NCBI GenBank assembly: GCA_002928515.1
Contig: PERI01000001.1
Coordinates: 682,001 to 746,000 of the forward strand
Length of the DNA: 64,000 nt
Reading direction: 5' to 3'
DNA from: Hyphomicrobium sp.
Lineage (GTDB): Bacteria > Pseudomonadota > Alphaproteobacteria > Rhizobiales > Hyphomicrobiaceae
Notes under the pieces: generated by a model
The model's input: the letters and a program-made list of their open reading frames with translations, nothing else
Told to the model about the DNA's origin: nothing
The model's database searches: none
Part shown: positions 45,632 to 53,287 of the stretch, one piece after another
Position numbering within the stretch: the first letter of the stretch is position 1
Layout of the letters: the number at the start of each line of letters is the position of its first letter
Program-made: the position numbers and the translations under genes

Positions 45632-46291
45632 GCTTGTGTCCTTGTTGTTTTGCGATTGCGCTGCGCCGCTTTAGCCAACGCTCCGCCTCTCGCGCTTCCG
45701 GCCGGCTCCGCGGAGCGGAGTCGGAAGCGCAAAAAAAGTGCGAGGGAGCGCGGGCGGCGAACCGCTGCGAACCAGTTGCAACACTGGGCAGCGTTTGGCC
45801 GCCCGCGCGGTGACTTTTTGCGGTGGTTGAGCGGCCGCTCGGTTCCGCGAGCGCTGTCCAGGGGCCGATTGTGAGGTGTGATCCTCCGGCTCTGTGCGTC
45901 ACGTGCCGCCGCTGAACACTCTCAGCGTGAGAGCGTTTGCGCATGGCCTCGCGCCTGGGCCTTCGCGTGACGGATCACTCCGCCGCGCGTTTCAACCTGA
46001 TCCCGCCTGTGTGCCTGCAAGGCAGCGACCTTGCGCGACCGGCTCACCAGCCGGGCGGCTTGCACAACAAGACACCTCCGCCCGCATCTTCGGCGCTTCC
46101 GGAAGCCCTCGCCGCGGGTGGATGAGCGCATTGTGCGGGAGGTGGAGAGAGCGGGGATAAGTTTTCACGCGGAAGTGATGGGACGGGTATACATTTTTGG
46201 AAGCGTGGGGGCATGTCCATACTTACCGACGACCGAGGACGGCGCTCGCGAAAACAGGACAGATCATCGCGAGGGTCTGCTTGCAGAAACG
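45632..46291. other. GC-rich gene-poor stretch with nested inverted repeats
   Basis: There is no supported gene in 660 bases. Hairpin one: GCGCTTCCG (45692-45700) / CGGAAGCGC (45722-45730), holding an inner GCTCCGCGGAGC palindrome. Hairpin two: GCGCGGGCGGC (45748-45758) / GCCGCCCGCGC (45798-45808), with inner CGCTGC/GCAGCG arms and a T5 run soon after on the plus strand. Open frames exist on both strands but are low-complexity. It could be a structured RNA, a repeat element or a decayed gene. Confidence 0.5.
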
Positions 46292-47377
46292 TTATTCGCA
46301 GAAATTGGTTTTTGCCGGATTATGCACCGGCATATCGGCCCCGAACTGACGGAATGCTGCGATCAATTGTCGGCCGACAGCCTCTGGAGCGTATGCGTTC
46401 TGCGATCGAGCCGTCGCGGCTTTCGATAATTTTTCAGCGAGAGCTCGGTCGATAGCTAATCTAGCAAGCACGTCGGCCAACGCCGCTGCGTCATCAATTG
46501 GAACAATGATGCCTGATCCATCTTCTAAGATGTTCGCCGGGCCGTAAGTATCGCTGGCGACAACTGGCAGACCCATGGCTAGGGCTTCGACGACGACAAT
46601 TCCAAAGGGTTCATGGCGCGACGGCAAACAAAACACATCCAACGATGCAAGGAAGGCGGATGCTTCGACCCAGCCTAAAAATTCAACGTGGTTAGTCATG
46701 CCAAGGGCATCTGCTTGATTCCTCAGGTCCTGTTCGCTCTCGCCTTCACCACCCAGTCGCAGATACGCATCGATACCTTGGTCTCTCAGTTTCTTGAGTG
46801 CGACGATGAGGAGATCTTGGCCTTTTCGGTGAGATAGCGCGCCAAGCCCGCCGATGATGAAGCGCCCGTCGGCGCGGAACGTGCGCTTATTGATATTGAT
46901 TTGAGCGATCGTTTGAGAAGCACCGTTGCGAACGATGGCTACGCGGTGCTTTATGAGGCCGAGTGTCCGCTCAGCCGACAATGTTTCGGCGTGACGTGTC
47001 GACATAGCGAGCCAATTTTTATAGAGGCGACGGCTACGAAGTTTCCGATTAGGAAATCTCACCGCGTGGACCGCGTTCGGCCACATGGCCCAACCCCACC
47101 AGCGCGATTTAGCGCTTTGATGGAGAACAGCTTTGACTGGTCCCACATCATTTCGTCGCCGCCACAACTGAGACGTTAGCAATGGCAGTAACGGTTCAAA
47201 AACCGCAGGATGCTGAACAACAGGTATGTTGAGCGATCTTGCCAACCGTGCCGCAGACTCTGACGCTGTCCAAAGTTCGGCCGGCACGCCCGCGCAGATC
47301 AGACCATGCGTGTGCGAAACACTGGCATTGGCAATGCCACCGCTGTCACGGCTTGCATGAATTACAACGACTGCCAT
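46292..47377 (-). CDS. Glycosyltransferase family 4 (GT-B)
   Basis: The 361-residue protein has the GT-B layout: an N-terminal Rossmann start MAVVVIHASRDSGGIANAS. The C-terminal domain has FIIGGLGALSHRKGQDLLI, FLGWVEASAFLASLDVFCLPS and the sugar-nucleotide motif EPFGIVVVEALAMGLPVVAS (E-x7-E). It likely adds a sugar in surface-polysaccharide synthesis. Hand counts give about 52% GC here against about 62% in the flanking genes, so recent transfer is possible. The ATG at 47377 is chosen because the first beta strand begins there. Confidence 0.86.
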   Translation of the reverse strand: MAVVVIHASRDSGGIANASVSHTHGLICAGVPAELWTASESAARLARSLNIPVVQHPAVFEPLLPLLTSQLWRRRNDVGPVKAVLHQSAKSRWWGWAMWPNAVHAVRFPNRKLRSRRLYKNWLAMSTRHAETLSAERTLGLIKHRVAIVRNGASQTIAQININKRTFRADGRFIIGGLGALSHRKGQDLLIVALKKLRDQGIDAYLRLGGEGESEQDLRNQADALGMTNHVEFLGWVEASAFLASLDVFCLPSRHEPFGIVVVEALAMGLPVVASDTYGPANILEDGSGIIVPIDDAAALADVLARLAIDRALAEKLSKAATARSQNAYAPEAVGRQLIAAFRQFGADMPVHNPAKTNFCE

Positions 47378-47506
47378 AATACAATTTTCGAAGTACATAA
47401 CGGTGCTTTTTGCACGTAATTGTTTTTCTCGTTCAGGAAATAATAGTCAAGGTGCATATTCAATAAGCATCGTATCCGCCTGCGGATAGACGCGCATTCG
47501 AGGTGA

Positions 47507-47923
47507 CTACTCCCGTCTTCCCGCACTCCGCATTTCGTTGGCGCGGCCGAGGGCGGTGAGGAGGATGCCGAGGGCGAATAGCGCGATGACGGCGTACTGA
47601 ATATATTCTTCGACGCGTTGTTTCTCGATCAGGTAGTCCGAGATGTTGGCGTCGGCGGTGGTGAATTTCGCGACGGTTTTATCGCGGTCGGCTTCGATGG
47701 CCTTGATGCGCTCGGGCGCGGCGTTGACCGATTGCAGCATCGCGATCTGCGTGTCGTAGAGCGACCTGATCTGCACCTGTCCGGTCTGTTGGATTTGGAA
47801 GGTGACGAGACGCCATTCGATCTCGCGTTTCAGAGGTTCGAGATAAAACATCTGCGCCGCTGTTGACGCGAGCAGTAGAAACACGCCGAGCAGTTCGCCG
47901 CGTTGGTGCGCTTTCAGTGCCAT
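47507..47923 (-). CDS. Two-helix membrane protein with coiled coil
   Basis: From the ATG behind GGGGGA the protein is 138 residues: a helix (about 10-27), a charged helix of 80 residues (RIKAIEADRDKTVAKFTTAD), and a second helix (about 108-126). The layout places the coiled coil in the periplasm. The frame is open further upstream to 48373, but that part is antisense to the VWA gene and has no support. No family is recognised. Confidence 0.66.
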   Translation of the reverse strand: MALKAHQRGELLGVFLLLASTAAQMFYLEPLKREIEWRLVTFQIQQTGQVQIRSLYDTQIAMLQSVNAAPERIKAIEADRDKTVAKFTTADANISDYLIEKQRVEEYIQYAVIALFALGILLTALGRANEMRSAGRRE

Positions 47924-48197
47924 GATTTTCCCCCGCTGTGCGCATTGCTGTGTGTTTCTGTCATAGCGTCGGGCGCGGTTCCCGTCGAATTTAGATTTTT
48001 CGAGATGGGGAGTGCGATGTGAGACGGCACGCGCAAACATCCGTAGAATGGCGCGGCGCGTCAATGGTGCCATCACACATGGGCGGCGACAGGCTGCGCT
48101 TGCAAAGGTTATCGTGGTGAGACGAGGTGAGGCCAAGCCTGCGCGATCCGTCTGCGGTCGGGCCACAATATTCGGGCCGCAATAGAGGGACAGCACT

Positions 48198-48968
48198 GTG
48201 CGCCGATCGCGACGTTTGTGGTTTGTGTTGGCGGCGCTCATCGGTGGGCCGTGGGGGTGGGTCGCCTCTGCGCGTGGCGCCGATGAGGGCGCGCGCTGCA
48301 CCAGCGACGTCATGTTGGTGTTGGATGGATCGGGCTCGATGTCGGCGTCCGATTTTCCAGACGGCGCGCCCAATCGGATGGACCGCGTGCGTCAGGCGTT
48401 GGCGCGCGTCATTCCCGAAGTTGCGCCGGTGCGCAGGATCGGATTGCTCGTTTATGGACCGGGCCGCCAAGGCAATTCATGCCGGAATATCGAAGTGAAG
48501 TTGTCGCCGTCGCCGGGGGCCGCGCAGGCCATTTTGGATTTTGCCGACCGGGTGCGTCCGGGTGGGCGCACGCCTCTGACGCGTTCCGTGGAGATCGCAC
48601 TCGAAGTTCTCAATGGCAGCACGCAACCCGCAGAGGTCGTCGTCCTGACGGATGGGGAAGATACTTGCGGCGGGGATCCGTGCGGGTTTGCGCGGCGGCT
48701 GAAAGCGCAAGGCCGGGACATCACGATTCACGTGGTTGGGTTTCGCTTGCCGCGCACTTCGGAAACGGCTGGCGCGCGCTGTCTTGCCGATGAGACGGGC
48801 GGGCGCTTCGTGACGGCCGAGACGACCGATGAGCTGGTGCAGGCGTTGCGGCAGACTTTGACGTGTTCGCAAATTTCCAGCCCGTGGCCTGTCGAGCCTG
48901 TCGAGCCTGTCGAGCCTGGCGCGCGGCGCTTGGCGCAAGTGCAAGAGGTGGCGGCGTGTCGGCGGTGA
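48198..48968 (+). CDS. Secreted VWA-domain protein
   Basis: The 256-residue protein has a signal peptide (to about SARGAD) and one von Willebrand A domain. The metal site is complete: DGSGSMS (42-48), the Thr in GGRTPLT, and the Asp in VLTDGEDTCGG. It starts at GTG with AGAGGGA seven bases upstream. A 9-bp unit is repeated three times near the end, giving VEPVEPVEP. VWA proteins mediate binding or complex assembly; its partner is unknown. Confidence 0.85.
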   Translation: MRRSRRLWFVLAALIGGPWGWVASARGADEGARCTSDVMLVLDGSGSMSASDFPDGAPNRMDRVRQALARVIPEVAPVRRIGLLVYGPGRQGNSCRNIEVKLSPSPGAAQAILDFADRVRPGGRTPLTRSVEIALEVLNGSTQPAEVVVLTDGEDTCGGDPCGFARRLKAQGRDITIHVVGFRLPRTSETAGARCLADETGGRFVTAETTDELVQALRQTLTCSQISSPWPVEPVEPVEPGARRLAQVQEVAACRR

Positions 48969-49170
48969 GCGTGACGGCTCCGCATCAGTTTCATTCAAAT
49001 CGCAAAGTTTGAAATGGGCGGGAGGTTTTTCCTGCTCAAGATTTGAGCGGATGCAACGCGTTCCGCGCGATCGAGAAATTTGTAATTTGACCGAGACTTG
49101 GGCGTTGGCGCCTAGGCGTCGAGCAAAAATGACTGTTGAGCGGTAGAAAGATTCGAACTTCAATATGGGA

Positions 49171-49202
49171 AAAAGTTGCAACGATTATAGAAAAGTTGCA
49201 AC
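49171..49202. promoter_or_regulatory. Twin palindromic sites upstream of a secreted-protein gene
   Basis: Two copies of AAAAGTTGCAAC (49171-49182 and 49191-49202) lie exactly 20 bases apart, about two helical turns. Each holds the perfect 8-bp palindrome GTTGCAAC. They are 66 bases before the next start codon, in a position suitable for a dimeric regulator. Factor unknown. Confidence 0.5.
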
Positions 49203-49267
49203 AATTGGAGGACGTCCAAGGTAATCCGGACCTCGCGCATGCGTGGCCGATTTGAACTGGAGGTCCC

Positions 49268-49633
49268 ATGACGCGCACGCATCTGGCATTTGCTCCCGTT
49301 GTTTTCCTACTCGCGCATACGGCGATGGCCGGCGATCCGGTTCGTGTCGGCGGTTATTTTTGTGAGACGCGGCAGGATCAAATCGCGTTCCTCAAGCTGC
49401 GTGCTTCGGGTGAGAACGAGATCATGGCCGCCAACGCGGTGAATAAGTCGGCGGGTAAAATGTCGTGCGCGGACTACATCTCCGTCGAGGTCATTCCCGG
49501 TGGCGAAAAGGTCGTGATGGCCGACGGGCTGGTATTCAAGATGCAGAGCTTCACGTTCTTGCCGGAGAAGGCCGAGCGCTGGGCGGGCACGTTCTTTGGC
49601 ACGCTCGATCACGTGGCGGAAAAAGATATCTGA
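49268..49633 (+). CDS. Small secreted hypothetical protein
   Basis: The 121-residue protein starts MTRTHLAFAPVVFLLAHTAMAGD, a signal peptide ending near TAMAG. GGAGG lies five bases before the ATG. The mature domain has two cysteines (YFCETR, MSCADY) and a beta-rich pattern with VIPGGEKVVM. I do not know the family. Confidence 0.68.
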   Translation: MTRTHLAFAPVVFLLAHTAMAGDPVRVGGYFCETRQDQIAFLKLRASGENEIMAANAVNKSAGKMSCADYISVEVIPGGEKVVMADGLVFKMQSFTFLPEKAERWAGTFFGTLDHVAEKDI

Positions 49634-49704
49634 GCGCACGCGTGTCGTGACGCCCTGCGCGCGGGTGCGTGATGCAGGATGATGGCGTCGGCGTTTTGCC
49701 GACG

Positions 49705-50184
49705 TCAGCCTCGCCGGGCGGCTTCGATGGCGGCGACATCGATCTTGCGCATCGTCATCATCGCGGTGAACGCGCGTTTGGCTTCGTCACCACCGGCGGC
49801 GAGTGCGTCGGTCAAGACGCGCGGCGTGATTTGCCAGTTGATGCCCCACTTATCCTTGCACCAGCCGCACGCGCTTTCCGCGCCGCCGTTGCCGACAATC
49901 GCATTCCAATAGCGGTCGGTTTCTTCCTGATCGTCGGTGGCGATTTGGAACGAGAAGGCTTCGGTGTGTTTGAAGGCCGGGCCGCCGTTGATGCCAAGGC
50001 ACGGGATGCCGAGAACCGTGAACTGGACCGTCAGCACGTCGCCAGCTTTGCCGGAGGGGTAGTCGGTCGGGGCAACGTGGACGGCGGTAACGGTGCTGTC
50101 GGGGAACGTCGCGGCGTAGAAGCGGGCGGCGGCTTCGGCGTCTTTGTCATACCAGATGCAGATGGTGTTTTTGGCGGTCGGCAT
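49705..50184 (-). CDS. PhnB-like VOC-superfamily protein
   Basis: The 159-residue protein matches the PhnB/3-demethylubiquinone-like VOC subgroup. It starts CIWYDKDAEAAARFYAATFPDS, then GIPCLGINGGPAFKHTEAFSFQ and DRYWNAIVGNGG. CGWCKDKWGINWQI and FTAMMTMRKIDVAAIEAA follow. These proteins are widespread and rarely characterised; no metal-dependent role can be assigned. The start at 50184 gives the usual N-terminus; a longer frame to 50259 does not. Confidence 0.88.
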   Translation of the reverse strand: MPTAKNTICIWYDKDAEAAARFYAATFPDSTVTAVHVAPTDYPSGKAGDVLTVQFTVLGIPCLGINGGPAFKHTEAFSFQIATDDQEETDRYWNAIVGNGGAESACGWCKDKWGINWQITPRVLTDALAAGGDEAKRAFTAMMTMRKIDVAAIEAARRG

Positions 50185-50297
50185 GGTGTGGCTCCGTGTG
50201 GGACATGCGGGCTGTGTCGCGGTCTCTTGTCCATTGAAGACGGGCGAGACGGGCCACATCCGACATGCGCGGTGGATATTTTTATGGCGCGGCGTGA

Positions 50298-51047
50298 TTA
50301 CGGCGTCGGCGCTTTGGTCAGCTCGGCGTCGAGGTCGTTCAACACAGCGGTCAGTTCGCGCGTCTGCTGCAGATAATAACTGAGTAGAAAATATTTCGCG
50401 GCGACGTGATTTTGAAACGCGGCGTCGTCGAGCAGGCCGCGATGATCCTTGAGCGGTGCAAGCGGCGTCAGCGGTTCGGGCGCTTGTCCGGCATCGTTTT
50501 GCAGCGCGTAGCGCGAAATTTGTGAGACCTGAATGTTGGCGAGCAGATACGGGTCCAGTTTCAGGTGCTGGTGCTGGAAGGCATCGAGATAGGTTTGCGA
50601 AGCGAACTCGACTTTCTGCTGAAAGTCGGCGAGCAGGCGGCGCACCTTGGGATTGGAAATCAGGCGCAAGCGACCGGAGGTCTGGAGTTCCTTATGTGTT
50701 GAGGTTTGCAGCGTCAGCGGCGGGACGTCCCAGAGGCTGTGCAGCAGCGCCGCCATGCGTTCGGGTTCGGACTTGCCCGCCGCTCCGGCGCTTCCGGCTG
50801 ACAGGATGCGCAGGTTTTGGAGATCCGCTTCGACGCGCGCGCGGGTGGCTTCGATCAGCTTCAGCGTTGCGGCGACATCCTCGTGGATGGACTGGTGGAT
50901 TTTGCGTTCTTCTGCGCGGTCGAGGCGATTGCCCCACCAGTCGTTGACGGCGAGCGCTATCAGAATGCCGACGATGATGATCGAGACTTCTTTGAGGGAT
51001 CTGGTCGAGAGCGCTGCGAACGAGACCCGCTTGTTGTGCTGCTCCAT
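50298..51047 (-). CDS. DUF6090-like single-helix protein
   Basis: The 249-residue protein has a short start, then a helix VSIIIVGILIALAVNDWWGNRLDRAEERKI that recalls the DUF6090 pattern V-G-(I/V)-L-I-A-L-x-V-(N/D)-x-W. A helical, probably cytosolic or periplasmic, domain of 180 residues follows. The longer frame to 51230 would run into the QueC-like gene and is rejected. It marks the left edge of the island at 51.1 kb. Confidence 0.7.
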   Translation of the reverse strand: MEQHNKRVSFAALSTRSLKEVSIIIVGILIALAVNDWWGNRLDRAEERKIHQSIHEDVAATLKLIEATRARVEADLQNLRILSAGSAGAAGKSEPERMAALLHSLWDVPPLTLQTSTHKELQTSGRLRLISNPKVRRLLADFQQKVEFASQTYLDAFQHQHLKLDPYLLANIQVSQISRYALQNDAGQAPEPLTPLAPLKDHRGLLDDAAFQNHVAAKYFLLSYYLQQTRELTAVLNDLDAELTKAPTP

Positions 51048-51121
51048 GTGTGACCGCTGTTGTGACGGTGGATTGGGGGGAGGAGACACCCGCACATCAA
51101 ATTTATCAAGGCCAGTAGGTT

Positions 51122-51733
51122 CTAGGTCTTGAAAGTACAAGTAGGATATAGGGCATGATATCGAGACCTTATTTCCTCGTTTTTTTTGCACCCGCGACAC
51201 CTGCCACATGGATACTCGGCTACGAAGCACGAAAATGTCATGTCGAGTACGTCTGGGTTAATCTTAGTAGATACGACAAATTCAAATGAATCCAATTCGA
51301 TTGCGGGTGCTGATACTTCCACGCCTCCTTCTTGCATGCGCATAACATTCGCAAACGCGTCATAAAATTGCGGTGTACCATCGACATGCGAAGCGTCGGA
51401 TTTCGATGAGCCAAGAATTACCTTAGTCAGGTCCATTGGTGCGTACTTCATAGCGGCCAACGTTACTAAAAATTGGTTCCTGAATGGCCAAAATTCGGGG
51501 ATAGAAGATGACTGTATTGTTGGTTTGCCAGCCATCTGACCGGAACCGATAGGCCCGGCGTCAACTTGAATTACGGCATGTTGCAATCCAAGATAGTTAG
51601 TTATGCAAGCTGATGCTCTGATTTCACCCTCTGCCTGCAACTGTCCGTAATCGACGGTCAAGCAAACATCGGGTTTCAAGATGAATGCGAGGCATGTCGA
51701 CTCTATGCCGCCTGAGAACAACAGCACTTTCAT
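51122..51733 (-). CDS. QueC-like PP-loop deazaguanine synthase
   Basis: QueC turns 7-carboxy-7-deazaguanine into preQ0 using ATP. This 203-residue relative has the PP-loop SGGIES (7-12), where a Glu replaces the usual Asp of SGGxDS. DYGQ (28-31), WPFRNQF (82-88) and the SDASHVDGTPQFYDAF block (112-127) follow. The zinc site is complete: Cys169, Cys176, Cys179 and Cys182. It is the last gene of a three-gene minus-strand operon; its ATG directly follows the kinase/transferase stop. QueC-like enzymes occur in Qat (QatC) and type IV CBASS (Cap9). No queD, queE or queF is near, so host queuosine synthesis may supply the substrate. Confidence 0.9.
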   Translation of the reverse strand: MKVLLFSGGIESTCLAFILKPDVCLTVDYGQLQAEGEIRASACITNYLGLQHAVIQVDAGPIGSGQMAGKPTIQSSSIPEFWPFRNQFLVTLAAMKYAPMDLTKVILGSSKSDASHVDGTPQFYDAFANVMRMQEGGVEVSAPAIELDSFEFVVSTKINPDVLDMTFSCFVAEYPCGRCRGCKKNEEIRSRYHALYPTCTFKT

Positions 51734-52921
51734 TCAAACAGCCGCCCAAATAGATTGATATATTGCCGAGCAAAAGTCACTGCTGCAAACACAACCGCTG
51801 CCCATAAGCATTGTTAGATGTTCGTCTTTAACGCCTTCACTGTAAGCTACCACCGGTATATCTTTGGCCGTGGCATACCCAATCTCGAAGATTGTTCCGA
51901 CATCAAGATCGGTAATGAGTGCCAGTATCGCAGTGCATTGATCTAGTCCCCGCAAGTCTGCAGTAGCGATCTCCTGTGGCGTATCTTCTAGTCCCACCTC
52001 ATGTAGCGGTGAGAATACATCGGCACTCAGGCTTTCTAGGGCACGTTTAGCCTCTTCGATTAAAAATCTTTGCGATAGGGAGAAAAATGGACCAGCCAGA
52101 TAGACTTTTGGCTTCCGTTTCACGAGGATAGGTTTGCGGTTATTGACATTTTGCTCCACGATAGCGTCGATTGATTGCGTTTCAGCGTATGCCGATACAC
52201 AGCGGGAGGCGGCATCGGCTGCTTCGCTTGCTTTGAAGTTTTTTTGCGACCAATAGTATGCAAAAGCCGCTGTAAAGATATCTCCCGTTCCGATTTTAAA
52301 TATTTTTGAACTTTGATAGACTGGAATGGTTGCTATGTTTCCATTTTCAATCACGGAACATCCATAAGGGCCGCGTTTGACTATGATTACCTGTGCGCCC
52401 GAATTGTTCAGAAGCCGCTGCGCGGCATTTACATAATTCTCCGAGTCACCCATGCGAATAACTTCGCGCTCGTTGAGTACCAAAGCGAGTCGCTCAGAGG
52501 AAATAATGATTTTGTCTAAAGGTGTCTCGGCATCTTCTGCTTGAGGGTCGTAAATAATAGTTTTGCCAGAAAGAGTGACGTACCCTTCGACCATGCCGTA
52601 GGCAACGATGCAATCGTCGCATATCGAACCGATACATTCCAACGGTCCAGGTTTCTTATTCCACTGAGGCTCTGAAAGTGGATGTGTATATCGGAATTCG
52701 TTTATCGGGGAAGAGCGAATATTGTGCAGCTCCATCCCATAGCTATTGAGACTAGCTGCTACTGTGCGTTCGCCGTTATTTGGCAAGCAAGAATGTAATT
52801 CAACTTTGGGAACTCCCAAAACTTTAAGGGCCGCAGCCCCGCGGCCGCCTGATCCGAAAATTTGATGCCAGTGGGGATCGTAGCAATATTCGGAATAAAC
52901 CCCGCCAACCACTTTCATCAT
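51734..52921 (-). CDS. Fusion of PfkB-type kinase and nucleoside 2-deoxyribosyltransferase
   Basis: The 395-residue protein has two enzyme domains. Residues 1-265 are a PfkB/ribokinase fold: the glycine-rich GSGGRGAAA (23-31), where the usual start is GG-x-A-x-N, and the nucleotide/base-catalyst motif IGTGDIFTAAF (210-220) with Asp214. Residues 270-395 are a deoxyribosyltransferase fold: VYLAGPFFS (273-281), DVFSPLHEVG, ADLRGLDQCTAILAL, and GTIFEIGYA with catalytic Glu346. Together they could phosphorylate and cleave or exchange a nucleoside or sugar. The start is the ATG at 52921, six bases after the small protein's stop. Substrate unknown. Confidence 0.88.
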   Translation of the reverse strand: MMKVVGGVYSEYCYDPHWHQIFGSGGRGAAALKVLGVPKVELHSCLPNNGERTVAASLNSYGMELHNIRSSPINEFRYTHPLSEPQWNKKPGPLECIGSICDDCIVAYGMVEGYVTLSGKTIIYDPQAEDAETPLDKIIISSERLALVLNEREVIRMGDSENYVNAAQRLLNNSGAQVIIVKRGPYGCSVIENGNIATIPVYQSSKIFKIGTGDIFTAAFAYYWSQKNFKASEAADAASRCVSAYAETQSIDAIVEQNVNNRKPILVKRKPKVYLAGPFFSLSQRFLIEEAKRALESLSADVFSPLHEVGLEDTPQEIATADLRGLDQCTAILALITDLDVGTIFEIGYATAKDIPVVAYSEGVKDEHLTMLMGSGCVCSSDFCSAIYQSIWAAV

Positions 52922-52926
52922 TTATT

Positions 52927-53280
52927 CTACTCAATTCGAAATACTTTTACTTTTACGCTTGTCGTGTGACATTCAAGAATTTTCGCCTCATAGCTCACGC
53001 CACTTTCGAGACATTCAATCAACGTCTCTACTTGAGCGTAAGCAATTGTACCTACGATTGCATTGTTGCGTCGAGAATTTCGAGCGACCACAGATGTCGT
53101 GCCGTTGGTAATTATTTGCTGAACGTCGAGAAGGTCATCACTCTTTAAATGTTTAGCTTCTTCAGGGATCACGGCTGAAAGTGGCAAGGTAATTACGATG
53201 CTGCAAGGGTCGTCGCCTTTACCGGGTAATATTGGCTTGGATGGTACAAAACCGCCGCCGCTTCCACTACCTCCTGACAT
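52927..53280 (-). CDS. Small protein with Gly/Ser-rich N-terminus, first gene of the QueC-like operon
   Basis: The 117-residue protein starts MSGGSGSGGGFVPS, a flexible Gly/Ser arm. After Met removal it would expose Ser-Gly-Gly. A compact domain of about 90 residues follows, with DDLLDVQQIITNGTTSVVA, NNAIVGTIAYAQVETLIECL and a closing beta hairpin. This pattern faintly recalls HIRAN-like or OB-type small barrels. AGGAG lies eight bases before the ATG at 53280; the frame to 53361 has no such site. Being first in the operon, it may be a substrate or scaffold of the two enzymes. Function not known. Confidence 0.8.
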   Translation of the reverse strand: MSGGSGSGGGFVPSKPILPGKGDDPCSIVITLPLSAVIPEEAKHLKSDDLLDVQQIITNGTTSVVARNSRRNNAIVGTIAYAQVETLIECLESGVSYEAKILECHTTSVKVKVFRIE

Positions 53281-53287
53281 GCGATGT

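Noticed and set aside
45603-45944. Frames in the GC-rich desert (also 45894-46160 and 45922-46131)
   Set aside because: They have biased composition and overlap the inverted repeats on opposite strands, with no start signals.
47924-48373. Upstream extension of the two-helix membrane protein frame
   Set aside because: It is antisense to the signal-peptide part of the VWA gene, and a strong ribosome site exists at the internal ATG at 47923.
51048-51230. N-terminal extension of the DUF6090-like frame into the QueC-like gene
   Set aside because: It would overlap the QueC-like 3' end on the same strand; the ATG at 51047 gives a protein that matches its domain start.
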